Shown in pieces: positions 36,632 to 48,974 of a DNA stretch of 64,000 bases. The stretch lies in assembly GCA_013339895.1 (NCBI GenBank), contig JABACO010000009.1, positions 6,097,658 to 6,161,657 of the forward strand, in the 5' to 3' direction. Made by a program: the position numbers and the translations under genes. Positions within the stretch are counted from its first letter, which is position 1. The number at the start of each line of letters is the position of its first letter. Source of the DNA: Ephydatia muelleri (lineage: Eukaryota > Porifera > Demospongiae > Spongillida > Spongillidae). The notes under the pieces were generated by a model. It was not told the origin of the DNA and did no database searches. It saw only the letters and a program-made list of their open reading frames with translations.

Positions 36632-39600
36632 CAACCACCACCACCACCACCACACTACAAAAAGAAGGGATAAGTAATTTATTTGGCCATGATTTCGCCT
36701 TAATTAACTTTGCTGGAGTCAGTATTATTTACTTACGTGACCAGGACTGTAAAAACTAGAAATCAGCAAATTAATCTAAGTAGAAGATTGTTTTGCACAT
36801 TTTCCAACTCACTTGTTCTAATTGTTCAAATTCATTAATGGCTGTTTGTTTAACAGTTACACTGACAATTAATTGAATGTTAACTATTATTCGATTAATT
36901 TATGCACTGTACACACTGATATGTACAAGAATCTAACTAAGTTAAATTTGAAGTATGCAAAGCAATTTCCCACTTATTTGACACCACACTGTTACCTCCT
37001 AGATGACAAAAAATATTAGTACGCACAAAACATGTTGCATGATCATGCCATTCCAAATGCTATCACACTAACACAACTACAGTACATACCTGTTTCTGTG
37101 TCCGTCTTTCACGCAATGTGCTTACAAACAATGAATTTGCTTTTGGTCTCCTGCCAGAAGAAGAACCATCTTTGACGGCGATAGTTTTCCTCCCAGCCAA
37201 TTTCTGACCCTGCTTTTTATCTGCACCACTGCCAACTCTTTTTGTCTTTGGAGCAGTCAACATCAATTTTTTTGTACGGGATAGTTTTCCACCAGTAGAG
37301 TTAGACGATGCAGCAGTTACTGATGTTTGATAATCATCCTGATCACTCTCTTCACTGCTGTGCAAGGCCAACCTCCCTGCTTGTTGGATCTCACTTGCCC
37401 CTAATCCGTCCGTGCTGCTATCAAGGTCTATGTCGTCACATGACAATGCACCATCGTCGTCAGCACCCTCTTCCCCACTATCACCACCGCCACTGTCATA
37501 TCTGCCACCTCCACCATCATCATCATCACTGCCTCTGACATGATCCACACTACCATCATCACTTGCCTTCACCATCATCCACTGCTGCATCAGCTATGAC
37601 ACTACCCTCTCCAGCATCACTACCAGATCCATTGCCACCTCTAGCGTCGCCACTACCAACACTCCCCGCAGCAGTCTTGTAGCCACGTACAAGGTTCTTT
37701 GCCCTGTTCAGCTGTACTTTAGAAACCACTCCCTTCAGACTTTTGGATGAAAGTAGTCTCCATCTAGCCCGTTCCCGAAGATCATCTGGTGGCTGTAAGC
37801 ATGGCAAAGATCAAATCACCTTCATGCTTTCTAACACGCCAAGAAGACACATGTGCCACACAACACCATGACATGACTATTATCATACCTAACATAGATA
37901 TATGACATACAGTGTTGGGATCCTTTATGATAGTGTAGTTATTCCTTACCAATAATAGGCCATTGTAGATCTTAGAAACAGACGACATGTTGCTTATAAA
38001 CATGTTGCTGATGCTTTGTGTGTGCAAGTGTGTATCCAAACCTGAGAACTAAATATTCATATCCTATTCGCATAGCGATTCTACAGCTAGCCATGTATAT
38101 CGTTAACGGATAGCACTATCTTTGCCCAAATGCCCACCTTTTGTTGCCTGAATGACGAGATGCTGCCTAAACATATGTACAGGGCACAACAACGGGTATG
38201 CTTCATATGTGATGCCAAAAAAACCAAACAAACAAAGGATTGTATCACTGTGGGTGCATCAATGTGCTTATGATGCAAAAGTGTGCTGTACAAAATAGTT
38301 TCCCCCAATCTTGAACCTTCAACAATCTACAAGTGGAAACACCCACCTTTTGAACAAAGGTTATGATAAAAGGTCACATTTCAATTAAGGTTTGAAAGTG
38401 TTGGAGGTGAGAGACCCAACAACTTGGTTTCAACATATCTTTACTACCTCTACAATGTGGCTAAGTGTGAAGAAGGATTTGAGGTAGTCATGCAATATTT
38501 GTGAGAACTGTCATGATCTTACTCAGAAAGGTTCTTGACAGTGTACGTTGACAATGCCACACCCATGCTGTGGCAGACATGGGAATCTCCCTAACACTGC
38601 TGTTTATGCATAGGTTTATTTTGTGGCATAAGGACTTGGCATTTCCTTTGCACCAGGTGTTGCGCCATCTAGGCTGTGTCAACAGTTGCGTGTTGACAGT
38701 GACAGGAAATAACTACGTCTAGGGTTGTGGGCAATTTCTATAGCAAGCCTATTTTTTTAATTTAAGTTTGATGCCAGCAGGTGTGCCTTTTGCTAAAGGA
38801 TCTGGGAGACCCTGAGTAACAGCGTACACCAGCCACCGTTCTGCAAAGCAAGAAGATGATGCCACAACAAAGAAATACCCTGGAGCCTCAAGGGTGTCGT
38901 GCATTGCCATACCTAATTTCAAGGACCCACTCCCTACAACCAACTCTCTACATATACATTAATTAGAGTCAGCCGTGTGACAGTTAGCATAGAGTTCAAG
39001 CATGAGTTGCATAACGCTACGGAGATAATGTTAGCGTCAAATCAGCCATCATTGCAAGCTTTCCCAAAACAATATTATGGCCGATTATCCCCGAAAACGT
39101 GATCCTTTCAAGCCGCTTGGTTTAAAAACGTGGAATGGGCTACACTACGACGAAGTGTTACATCTATGTGAATGCTTGTATTGAAGGCAAGCTTTCAAGT
39201 GGGCATAATGACAGCCATACTACTTTCTCTAGTTTTGGGTATTCGAACTGGAAAGATGACAAGTAATGAGAATTAGAGAAGATGACCCTACTCTTCTTGA
39301 CTGGATAAAAAAACAAGGCCAAATGTATACCAGTGCTGATATTCAAAATGAAATGTTGCAGGTGATGGCATTATCAATTGTCAGAAAAATATCACGCAAT
39401 ATAAAGAACAGATTTGATAGTCATTACACATGTGGACGATGATTTGATTGCTCAGGAAGAATTTGTTGGACTTTTTATTCAGTTGTTGATTCAATAGGTG
39501 GTGCAATCCTCACAGCACACTGGGCACCTCCTAGAACATGCACAATTGTCGAGGTCAGTGTTATGACAGGTGCTAGTAGTCTGTCTGAAGCCAAAACAGG

Positions 39601-42600
39601 TGTTGCAAAACAAATATCTGACTAGGAAAAGAAAGCTATTAATACACATTGCTGTGGCCATGCCCTTAAATCTGGCTGCTGGTGATTCAATAAAACAATC
39701 CTGTGTGATGCTCTTGACACTTGTTTTGAGATATCTAAACTATTGAAGTACTCACTTCAGCGTGATGCTTTGTTTCAGAAGTTAAAGAGTGACCTCTCTC
39801 TTAGAAACTACTGGATGCAGGGTTTTATGCCTCCACAAGATGGACCGTTTGAGCTGATGTCTATAAAGAATTGTTGAAAACTATACAACAGTTCTTCAAG
39901 AACTGTTTGTGGTATGTTGCAATAATGTTAAGGACGCAGAAATTAAAGCTCGAATAATTGGTGTTGCTTTACAATGAGAGAGCTCAATTCTTATGCTTGG
40001 TAATTTGGTACTGCAACATAAAGACAATTTGCGCAAGGCCTTACAGAGCAGTGATTTGTCAGCAGCTGAAGGACAGGAGTTGGCAAGCCTTTGTATTGAG
40101 ACAATAACACGGATTAGAACTCAAGAAAGTTTGCACTTTTTTGGCAAAAGGTGGAAAGCTTTGTTGGTAGGGTTGATAGTGGTGAAGCAGTTTTGTCTGA
40201 CGGAGAAAAAAAATAGGACCTAAGAAGTTTCCAGAAGAGCCATCATACTTTGTCAATGTATTTGACCATTTCTGATTTCACTATTTTGACGCACTTGATT
40301 TGGTTATCATAAACAACGATGTGACCAACCTGGCTATGACACAACACTTTTTGATCAATGCGGCAAACAAGAAGAATTATGATCATGAAATTGAATTTCT
40401 ATGGAAATGACTTTGACCCAAGCTATTTTAAAGTGCAATTAGAAACTGTAGGCACATAATTGACAAACAAGCAACCAGGACATATTACACTATCATATAT
40501 CTATTAGCAACTTCGAGATATGTCGAAGGCACTGATGTTTTCACAGATAGTGGTATTGATCCGGCTTATTTTAGTGATGTCTGCAACAAATGCCACGAAC
40601 GATAGATCTTTTTCTGCACTTCTCATAGTATTTACAAACCACTATGACTCAAGGAAGACTAAATCATCTCATGATCTTGCATGTGTGCATAGGGTTGAAA
40701 CTGATGCATTAGACATTCATGCTATAGCCAGCAACGTCATGAAATAGAATTACGATCTTTGGACGATACTAAAACTAGTTATTTCTTATTCACCTATATA
40801 GATAATGGTGTCCAGTACTCAACTGTAAAAATGAGTGATTTGAATTAATTTGAATGAAGAGAAGCTATTAATCAAAAATCTAGTCTCGTATTACCCCTGA
40901 ATCATTGTACACAATGACTATCATTCATGGACGCATGGAAGAAACTAAATCAAATTACAAGTAGTACTGTACGTGCAAAGATCTTCGTCCCCCGGTCAAG
41001 AACTTACGGCCTTCCCCGGTGGAGGTTTTCAGTATGCTGTTTTTGCATAGTTTTAGGAGTTTTTGCGTTGGCTTCCGGGTCTCTGCCCCAGACCCCAGTT
41101 GGGGAGCTTCCAGGGTTCCCCCACTCCCCCAACCTGGACGTTGCCCCTCCCCCCCTGGCTGTACCAAAATTATTGCCCTTCTGACAACCACAGATGTGGC
41201 CCGAGGCCAGATATGAAGTACATGTACCCACATTCCCTGTCAAGGCTCTACAGCATCTGAGTCCAAAGCTGCAGCAGATGAGGCAGTGTGCACGTATTGC
41301 CATGGTTGCATGAAGTGGCTGGGCTTGAGCCAGTGGGTACAGCACCTACAGTGCAGCCTACATTGAGTGGCCCGAGACGTGTGTCGGCCAAACCCAAGAC
41401 TCGTCAAGAGCCCTACAGCCGATATGCTGGAGGCTATGCAGGTGGCTGCCATCCCTCCACGACAGAGGTCAGGCTGTTGGCAATGCACCCGATAGCCTTT
41501 CTGAGGTGTGATGAGCTTATGAAGCTTAAGTGCTCTGACATCACTATTAACGAAGAGGGTATGGTGGTTATTCACGTGGCCTCCAGTAAGAAAGACCAGT
41601 ACAGAGAGGGTTCCTCCCTTGTTGTGACTGACAGTGACTGATACCTGCCCAGTTAACATGATGGAAAGATATTTGGGATGGCTCACACATGCGTGTTTAG
41701 AATTTCTAAGACCAAGACTAGTGAGAAATTGAGGAAATGTGGTGGGGTGGTGGGAGACTTGGCTACAATGGAGTACAAGTAGCAAACATGTGATTGTGTG
41801 CGTTTGATACCCGAGTACTACACTACCTTCTTTTGGGTCATGCATGGGTATGTTTGGCAATTGATATGATGTGATTCTAAAACATTATTTTCATTTTCTA
41901 CCAAGCCTGGGGTCTACTTCAAATTTAGTCTCGTACCCAGACCCATGCTATGGCAGCAGATGGATTACATCACTGCTACATGGAAGGTACCCAGACCCAC
42001 GCCTGCTACGTGGAAGTAGGGTCTGTAGAATCTCTGGACAAAATCATGGCCACCATGGTTTAGGTACAATCAGATTGCAGACATGCATAATTAGTGATTT
42101 TTTTATTAGCAGGAATGTGCTTATCCAGCCTGTCTTGGTGACAATTGACTACATGATGTGCCTACAAGGCCATCAAGATTTTGTGATGACCTCAGGTGAA
42201 AGTAAGACAGCAGCTGAACCAATAATTATCAGACCTCACTCAGCCTTGGCAAATCTAGCTCCTGCTTTAATTGAAAAAAATTTATTAAATAGCCAAAAGC
42301 ATCTCATGCAAAGCATATGGGAAGGTGTATTGTCTATTCCATTGCTTTAATTACCCACCGCATGTGACAGTGGTATGACTAAATGTTAATAATGACATTC
42401 CATTTTCTCCACACCCTACTTCCACGTTGCAAGATGTAATTCATTTGCTGTGGTAGCATGTGTCTGGGTACGAGACTATTCAAAATTTGTCAGCCACTTA
42501 GCCGGTTGAAATGAAGTACATGTATTGCAAGTTCCTCTTACACAGAAACTCCTCCTTTCATATGTTGCAAGCGTGTGATGGTAGTGTCCCATCTAAATTT

Positions 42601-43531
42601 CATGCACACTGTACAAACATATTCCTTCGGGCTGGGGTCTTTCAAGCTCTTGTTATTCGTTTCATTAGTTGTTGATACTTTGTCATTTGGGAGCTGCACT
42701 ATGTGTAGTGTTATTGGCCACTAAAGCAACTAATCAAAACAAAATGTTTACGATTAGTGTGTTATGTACCTGTGGGTTACCACATCGAAGAAAGGTCACA
42801 AAAGGAAAACTGACCTTTAAGACAGCGAATACAGCATCATATCACTTAGCGTTGTCTAGTGTGTGGCATGCACACCCACGATGTCTGCAAACAAACAAAA
42901 CATGTGCTCAACCTTACTGTTCACTGCAACACCACCTTTGAGTGCCTCTGCGGCCAGCTCAGACAGATCAAACTCCTGCAGAGAAAAATAGGTGATCATG
43001 ACTACATTACATCGAAGACATTGGTGCACGCGCAATGGAAACTCCCAAAGAAAAAAAAACAAAACAATTACGCTATTAATTGAGTTGCCAGGATGATACA
43101 ACTTCCTCGGAAACAAAGCAAATGTTTAGAAAATGATTATGATGACAAATTAATTTATGGGGGATATAAACTTACATCTAGTTAACAGTAAATTGACACC
43201 CTGAAAGCAAAGCTGCATGTTCTTATGCACACATAGAAAATGATGTATTAAAAATTTCGTAATTCTTAGGACATGACTTTAGAGCTGCAATTCCCTATCA
43301 TTAAATATAGGCATAAAAGCCAAAGGTTGTAACCCCCCCCCCCCCCCCCCCTTATGTATTTCAGGAGCTAATGTATACGTCACATGGCCTCATAAGTCAA
43401 TTGTACCAGTTTATCATAATCAAGACAAACACTTTGTGTTCACTATAAAAGGATATGTTTGTCAGCATGAATGCAGTACATTGTGTTTACGCATTTCTGT
43501 ACTTTTCATAACACTACCCCCTTGTTTCCCT

Positions 43532-43567
<36 letters not shown>

Positions 43568-44060
43568 TTTGTTTCCCCTCCTCTAATTCTCAACATCCAC
43601 ACTTGACCCTTCAAATTATCCCCACAAGTTCCCTCCCTGGTTACATACTACTGTAAACAATGCTGCAGCAGCACTGGGATGTGAAGTCCAATCACACTTG
43701 AACTAACTCCTTTTCCAACTAACAGAGAATGTGCCTTAACCAACCTTGATATGCTCCAGCTCTTCCAGGCATCGCTGTGCCTTTCTCTTATTTTTCAGCA
43801 CTTGCGTTTCACTACCTCTGTGATTGAGATGACCAGAATGTCATAATAATAGGCTAGTGCAAGAAACACTTCACTTCATGATGGTTAACACGGGAATGAC
43901 ATGTGCCCATTGAAGTGTGGGAGTAAGTTAAAACTGCATGAAAAATGGTGTGCTTACTTTGCACCAATGCAAGTTTTACATAGCACGCAACTACACAGTA
44001 TGTATGTTCCAAGCATCTGATTGTGCTAATCTTAATCCTGGTGCATGTTCTGTGGTGTGC

Positions 44061-44146
<86 letters not shown>

Positions 44147-44561
44147 CCTAATCCTGGTGCACTGCTTAACAAAATTATGTTCTATGGTGTGCACTGTGTG
44201 TACGTGTGTTAGTGTACGTGCGTGTGCATGCATGTGTGCGTGAGTGGTTAGTGTGCACGTTCAAGAGTACTAGTACCCAGTACGCGTGTGCACGTGTTTG
44301 TGCGTGCGCCTACGTACGTGCATTGGGTAGCTTCCTACGCACAATGTACAAGCCCCAATCCATAAATTATGCGCAAGTTTGACAGCACACCGTGAAACAC
44401 TCGTGGCGTATTTTGCTTCACTCGCTAAAAAGTCACAATGTCTAAACTAGCTATGGGCAAGTAGTCCCTTACCGCTTTGCTTCGAGCGCTCTGGCCCTTT
44501 TGGTTAACTTCTGTATTTCAAACAACTTGGCTCTCCGTAATTCGCGTTTCACTTGCAACAT
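36153..44561 (-). CDS. BUD22/SRFBP1-like ribosome-biogenesis protein, multi-exon
   Basis: Exon 1 (44473-44561) reads MLQVKRELRRAKLFEIQKLT. Exon 2 (43745-43817) reads ETQVLKNKRKAQRCLEELEH, and exon 3 (42913-42975) reads EFDLSELAAEALKGG. Together they match the N-terminal basic coiled coil of SRFBP1/BUD22 (KLVRSVGRLKSKK to LLKNQRRAQRLLEEI). A large exon at 37090-37792 is acidic and Asp/Gly/Ser-rich, then Lys-rich, but contains one frame change near 37560-37590. Exons 36379-36440 and 36153-36324 give RSKKLSAHKKSNRLGQRARR and MWEDLHGTSAKHL, the BUD22 C-terminal signature (NRMGQRARR and AKHL). Phases agree for exons 1-2-3 and for the last three. The piece between 42912 and 37793 (the ERAIARLS-type region) was not located; that stretch is full of transposon debris. 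BUD22 acts in small-subunit rRNA processing in the nucleolus. Confidence 0.72.
36542..36652. repeat. (CA)n then (CCA)n microsatellite
   Basis: A pure CA array with one CC slip is followed by ACCACCACCACCACC. It lies in the BUD22-like intron between 36440 and 37090. Confidence 0.96.
39077..40746 (+). mobile_element. Dead hAT transposon (DUF4371 / zf-MYM1-like)
   Basis: Many stops interrupt the frame, but the order of motifs is that of hAT transposases. A start-like MADYPRKRDPFKPLGLKTWN is at 39077. It is followed by VMTGASSLSEAKTGVAKQIS (about 39560), THCCGHALKSG and DALDTCFEISKLLKYSLQRD. Next comes MLGNLVLQHKDNLRKALQSS with AEGQELASLCIETITR (39993 onward). The C-terminal dimerisation region reads SATNATNDRSFSALL near 40580. 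It sits in the large BUD22-like intron, in the opposite orientation. Terminal inverted repeats were not found. Confidence 0.8.
41330..41660 (+). mobile_element. Tyrosine-recombinase fragment, second copy
   Basis: PYSRYAGGYAGGCHPSTTEV leads into VRLLAMHPIAFLRCDELMKL, then KCSDITINEEGMVVIHVASS and KKDQYREGSSLVV. The arginine box (FLRCDEL) and the SSKKDQYREG strand are typical of integrase-like elements in invertebrates. The frame ends at a TGA (41639-41641) where homologues continue. It is distinct in sequence from the scrap at 34.75 kb. Confidence 0.68.
41927..42477. mobile_element. 551-bp MITE with long terminal inverted repeats
   Basis: The left end AGTCTCGTACCCAGAC is repeated inverted at the right end (GTCTGGGTACGAGACT, ending at 42477). 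Similarity extends inward through CATGCTA, ATTACATC and ACGTGGAAGTAGGGT on both arms, about 67 bp in total. The left arm has an extra piece of about 35 bp that duplicates GGTACCCAGACCCA. Flanks read TTCAAATTT on the left and TTCAAAATTT on the right, a candidate target-site duplication with one indel. The interior has no transposase. Confidence 0.8.
43333..43351. repeat. Poly-C tract (C19)
   Basis: Pure C run in the BUD22-like intron between exons 2 and 3. Confidence 0.95.
43533..43567. repeat. Poly-C tract (C35)
   Basis: Pure C run about 180 bp downstream, in transcript order, of BUD22-like exon 2 (in intron 2). Confidence 0.96.
44064..44143. repeat. (TG)n microsatellite
   Basis: An 80-bp pure TG array inside the first BUD22-like intron, followed by a diverged GT-rich tail to about 44310. 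Confidence 0.96.
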
Positions 44562-45942
44562 AGTTGTATTATATATACGCCACGTGCCCAAACAAAAAAA
44601 AACGGAAGTGTCCGAACAGATTACATTACATGCGAAGAGCTGATCGAGGTATAGTTTATATGGCTATGACACTGTTGCACAGCGCAAAGCTCTACGTACA
44701 TCCCACCAAGGATTTTAATAATGATGCAGCTTGCACATAAATAACATCCATTCAAGCTGACGCTACCAGTTTTAACAACACGGTGATAAAAATGGGGATC
44801 ATCAGGCACATCAAAACAAATACAAACATCAAGTCGGGAGCAGACAATGTCAACATTTATGAAATTTTCCACATGCAAGACCCAGTCCGATGGAGAGGCC
44901 AACAACAACACAGCATCCAAATGAAATGAGAGACAGCAGTATGCAGCAACCACGGTGCTTCTTCCGCTCCACTAACGATGGTTTCAAAGCACTGAGATAC
45001 AAGGAAGAGAAATGGTAGTTACACTGCACTCTTGAAGATACAATACATAACAAAATAAAGTGGTTGTTCGATGGGGGGAGAAGGAAAATGTTACCATTCT
45101 CAAAATTCTTAAAATGGTGGATGGGGTCCCTGCCACCCATCCATCCATTACAAAACATTAAATCTTACCTGCCATTAAGAAGTAGGCAATGAAACTAATA
45201 CGATTCTCAATCAGCTCAGTGTCAGACTAATTTAGCTGGGACTGATGTCCATGCAAAGGAAAGAGCACCAAGGCTATCACATAAATGTAAGCATACAAAA
45301 CATCACCTTCTTTAATTTAGAAAAACATTGAGGGAACATCATAATCTGACAATCTATAAAAGTTGACATTTGGGGCCACAGGGGAGAGACACTCTCCCCC
45401 AATAAACTTTTGTTCCCCCCCCCCCCCCCCCCCTTTTCGGCTGTTCACATATACTCAGAAGGTACAGAATCAAAAGGAGGGTAGAAAAGTAATTCTTTCC
45501 CTTGAAACTAATGTCAATTACTATCCATGTTTGCTTCACACTGGTAATCAACCACACACCACCAGAGAATTTAAAAAGGGACCGAAGATAAAGTACATGA
45601 CCATCGTTCCTGCTACAACTGCAATAATACAATACAAAGGACAGCCATGGATAAGATCTGTTAATCTCAAGTGGTCTTAACAATAACTGACTACGGAAAA
45701 CGCTGCCAAAACACCTCAGAATAACTTTCAACTGTGCAAAAGGAGAACTCTGTCTCCTGACTATGCCCCCCCCCCTCCCCCCAGCTGGTCAGCTGACATA
45801 GCCATCAATGGAAGCAAAATATAACCATATCCAGCCATACCAAACCTGATTGTTTTGAGCCACAGAGTATGCTGTGGACAAGAAGACAAGATGAGGATGG
45901 AATTCTAGAATGAAATTACAGATCAATTAGAATTTGCCAGAT
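44562..45942 (-). other. Possible exons of an unrecognised membrane protein
   Basis: On the - strand there are exon-like pieces with good splice borders. 45.85-45.90 kb reads FHPHLVFLSTAYSVAQNNQ between TTCATTCTAG and GTTTGG. 45.58-45.64 kb reads VVAGTMVMYFIFGPFLNSL between TATTGCAG and GTGGTG. 44.88-45.00 kb reads RKKHRGCCILLSLISFGCC and a following hydrophobic stretch up to a stop. The last two look like membrane helices. I could not connect them into one frame or name a family. The region also has a C19 run at 45415-45433. Confidence 0.3.
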
Positions 45943-46181
45943 GTTTTTTTTTTTTTTTTTTGAGATGAGAAACGTTTTATTATAATTGCTCATTCCCCTA
46001 TAACATGGAGTTGCCAAACAAATGCTACTCCACTGATGGATGTACTGCATCTGAACATAGCTACTGAAACCATATGACACCCTTGAAGGTTATCAAGTTG
46101 AATGATGGCTCTGAACCCGTTTGATACACTTGAATGACGACAATCGAGAACTAGAGAGAGTTTGGGTATCAGGGAGTACAA
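45943..46181 (-). pseudogene. Retroposed 3' end: stop, AATAAA and genomic poly(A)
   Basis: On the - strand an open segment (46181-45990) is followed by the polyadenylation signal AATAAA (near 45978). After about 16 more bases comes an A19-A20 tract (+ strand T run, ending near 45961). A genomic A tract at the correct distance after AATAAA is the mark of a reverse-transcribed mRNA or SINE/LINE tail. The coding part (VVIQVYQTGSEPSFNLITF) matches nothing I know. GGGTTCAGAGCC loosely resembles a tRNA B box, so a SINE is an alternative. Confidence 0.5.
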
Positions 46182-46283
46182 AGGCCAGGGCCAAAGGGTG
46201 TTGAAGGCACTAGCAAAGCCAATGTTTGTATTCTGTCATCAAAAACCACCTGTCTCTTACCCCAAAACTTTTTCAATCTTTAA

Positions 46284-46346
46284 AGCCATCCTCCTTGGTG
46301 ACCCCCTCATCCTCCTCGGTGACCCCCTCATCCTCCTCAGTGACCT
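46284..46346. repeat. 21-bp tandem repeat, three copies
   Basis: The unit GGTGACCCCCTCATCCTCCT is repeated with single-base changes. Confidence 0.85.
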
Positions 46347-46528
46347 CAAAGCGCCTTAAGTGCCATACTGCGCACTTTGCGCGCAATACAAAAGTCCCTG
46401 TATCTGCCACTGCATAGTGCTGGGTCAAGAGAGCCTTGCATGGATCAATGACGATCCTTGCAGTACTGTGGTGAACAAGGAAGATCTCCAAACTTCTCCT
46501 GGGACAGTGTAGATCAAACAACTCAAGC

Positions 46529-46775
46529 GAGCCTTTACAGTGTAATCTACAGTAGTAGCCTTTACAGTGTAATCTACAGTAGTAGCCTTTACAGTGTAAT
46601 CTACAGTAGTAGCCTTTACAGTGTAATCTACAGTAGTAGCCTTTGCAGTGTAATCTACAGTAGTAGCCTTTGCAGTGTAATCTACAGTAGTAGCCTTTAC
46701 AGTGTAATCTACAGTAGTAGCCTTTGCAGTGTAATCTACAGTAGTAGCCTTTGCAGTGTAATCTACACAGTAGTA
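46529..46775. repeat. 27-bp minisatellite, about 9-10 copies
   Basis: The unit starts AGCCTTTACAGTGTAATCTA and continues CAGTAGT. Copies differ only at TTTACAG versus TTTGCAG. The 27-bp period keeps both strands open without evidence of coding. 46776-48540 contains no gene I recognise; a G20 run is at 47963-47982. Confidence 0.95.
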
Positions 46776-48549
46776 GGCCTCAGGAGTCTGCAGAGCAAAA
46801 TAACTGGTCCCACAGAGGTTGTGAGTAAATAGTCTTGATAACATTTTCAGGCTATGACAAAGTTAATTCCATTCACCATGGCAATTGATTATGTTCGAAC
46901 GGAAAACTGCATGGCAATTCCAGCTTTGTCTGTGGCTTGTACCTCAAAGACCTGTTTTTCAACTCTGGCAAAACAGGGAATGAAACAGTGACTAATCCTG
47001 TTGATGTGGCAAAGCAAAAACTGCTAGCTCAGAAACACAAACAAGTCAGCTTAAATAATACATGCATGTCCATTGCAATGGTCGAAGGTGCATTTTCGCC
47101 CTGAGTAAGGTAGCTATTGAGATTTTGGCTACACTGACTATACATGCCAGTTCTACTTCCAGTAAGTGAGTGTTCTCCAAGCTGTCACGTGTTCATACAA
47201 AAGAGAGATGTTCCTCTCAATGGAGACTTAGCTAATGTTTGTCTCTTTCTGAATTATAATGAAAGACAGTTGGGAGCTATACAAGTCCTCCCTGGCAATA
47301 AGTAATATCATTTTATGCTTCCGATGATTTGGCTGAACTTTTTTCTGTTCATACGTGGCCAACTCCATTATTACTAGTTGTCAAAATGTTGTGGTGTGTG
47401 TGTGTGTGTGAGAGGGGAGGGTTAAACTTTGAATCTGGTACATTACTTCGGTTTATCCGAAGGCGTCCGATTGTTTATCATCGCTATTGAATAGTCCGCA
47501 CATATTCGAAAACTCGGTGGTTTAGACGGTGGGATAATTACTTCAGAATTACACTCAGATGACATTAAATAAGCCTTGTTATCGAACAAGTTGCACGCTG
47601 ATTGCCCCAATGACGAGAGCTGAAAGCATTTGTAGAAATAATGGTGCTGTATATTAGGCACAGAGCTATTTAAATAGAGCAGTAAGATAGTTTAGCTGTA
47701 GTAATTTCAACATTAACTCTTTGAACGCCAAGTGCATGTATACATACATGCTCACAACGAGAATGATCTGCCTCACCATTGATGCAGTGCTATGTGTTAC
47801 ATTGTGTTGATCAAAATCACTTTGAATATGCATGCAAGTGCAATGCTGACATGTACGTCAAATGTTTGAAAATATGTGGTCCCAGTGTAAGCACACTGTG
47901 TGCTCATTATAACCCACTGGCACCATTTGTTTGCAACAACCCATAATACGAACTCGCAAAAAGGGGGGGGGGGGGGGGGGGGCCCGGGAGTGGTGGTGTA
48001 GTGGTGTGGGGGTGGGTAAATAGACTACACTGATCTGGGCTACGCATTCTCGTTCTTGGAGTATTGAAGTGATGCATTAGTGAAATGAAGTGAGGTCATC
48101 TGAATAATGGGTTCTTTAGCCAGCGTGAGAGAGACATAATTACTTCGTACAGTGCATGTATCATAGAGCTGTGACTGATCAAAAAAATTTTGCTCGCAAT
48201 ACCTAAATCATGCACGAACGATGTAACGGTTGTGTGTGCATGCATGCATATACGCACTTGACGTTCAAAGAGATAAACCGTAGAGTAGTGAAGTTAAGTG
48301 AATTACGACAGTTAGCAAGTGTGACTTACTCATATGTCTTTGGTGGCAACAATGGTTGGCGTTCAATTATGTCCTCGTTTGCAGGGTACATGACGAATCG
48401 ATAAACAAGCTGGTTTTGAGAACTTTACTTGCTACCACCACCCATCTGGCGCTCCACAATATTTATGACTGTGTGTAATTAGAATTTAAATGACCATTAA
48501 TACCGTAAGCTAACGAGATATACGCGCGCTTGCAATACACACCCAACGG

Positions 48550-48760
48550 ATATCAAATTTGATCAAACAATGTACCATATATGTATCAAATATGCGTACA
48601 CATATTTGGCACAAAAAAATATAAGTAGCCGATATGAATCAAATATGGAGCTTCATTCAATGGACGAAATATGTATTATGTTTGCGCCAAATATGTGGTG
48701 CTCAGTCCATACCAAACATGCGATGCCATATGTGTACCAGATATTTGTATCAAATATGTG
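48550..48760. repeat. Cluster of CAAATATG / CATATGT motifs
   Basis: Variants of ATCAAATATG, GCCAAATATG, CCATATGTG and GATATTTG occur about ten times in 200 bp at irregular spacing. Either a decayed short tandem array or a cluster of factor-binding sites. Confidence 0.6.
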
Positions 48761-48974
48761 CCCAGTCCCCATGCGTATGGTTATCCTGGCTTCTACACTA
48801 GTAGATTTCTGTTAAAATATAATCCGTTTTCAAAAAACGCATGCAACTGTACAAGTACATAGACTGCACGTAGTTCCATTCAACGAATCATCCAAAGAAC
48901 GCTGGCAAATGGAGAAGGTAGCACGATGTTCCAATTAAAGCACCTATTAACAGGAATCACAATATATAAAACAG

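Noticed and set aside
38749-38943. 64-codon - strand ORF (LVVGSGSLKLGMAMHD)
   Set aside because: It lies in the BUD22-like intron but fits neither BUD22 nor the neighbouring transposon families.
44621-44953. 110-codon - strand ORF (SDWVLHVENFINVDIV)
   Set aside because: It overlaps a more convincing hydrophobic reading in another frame and matches no family I know.
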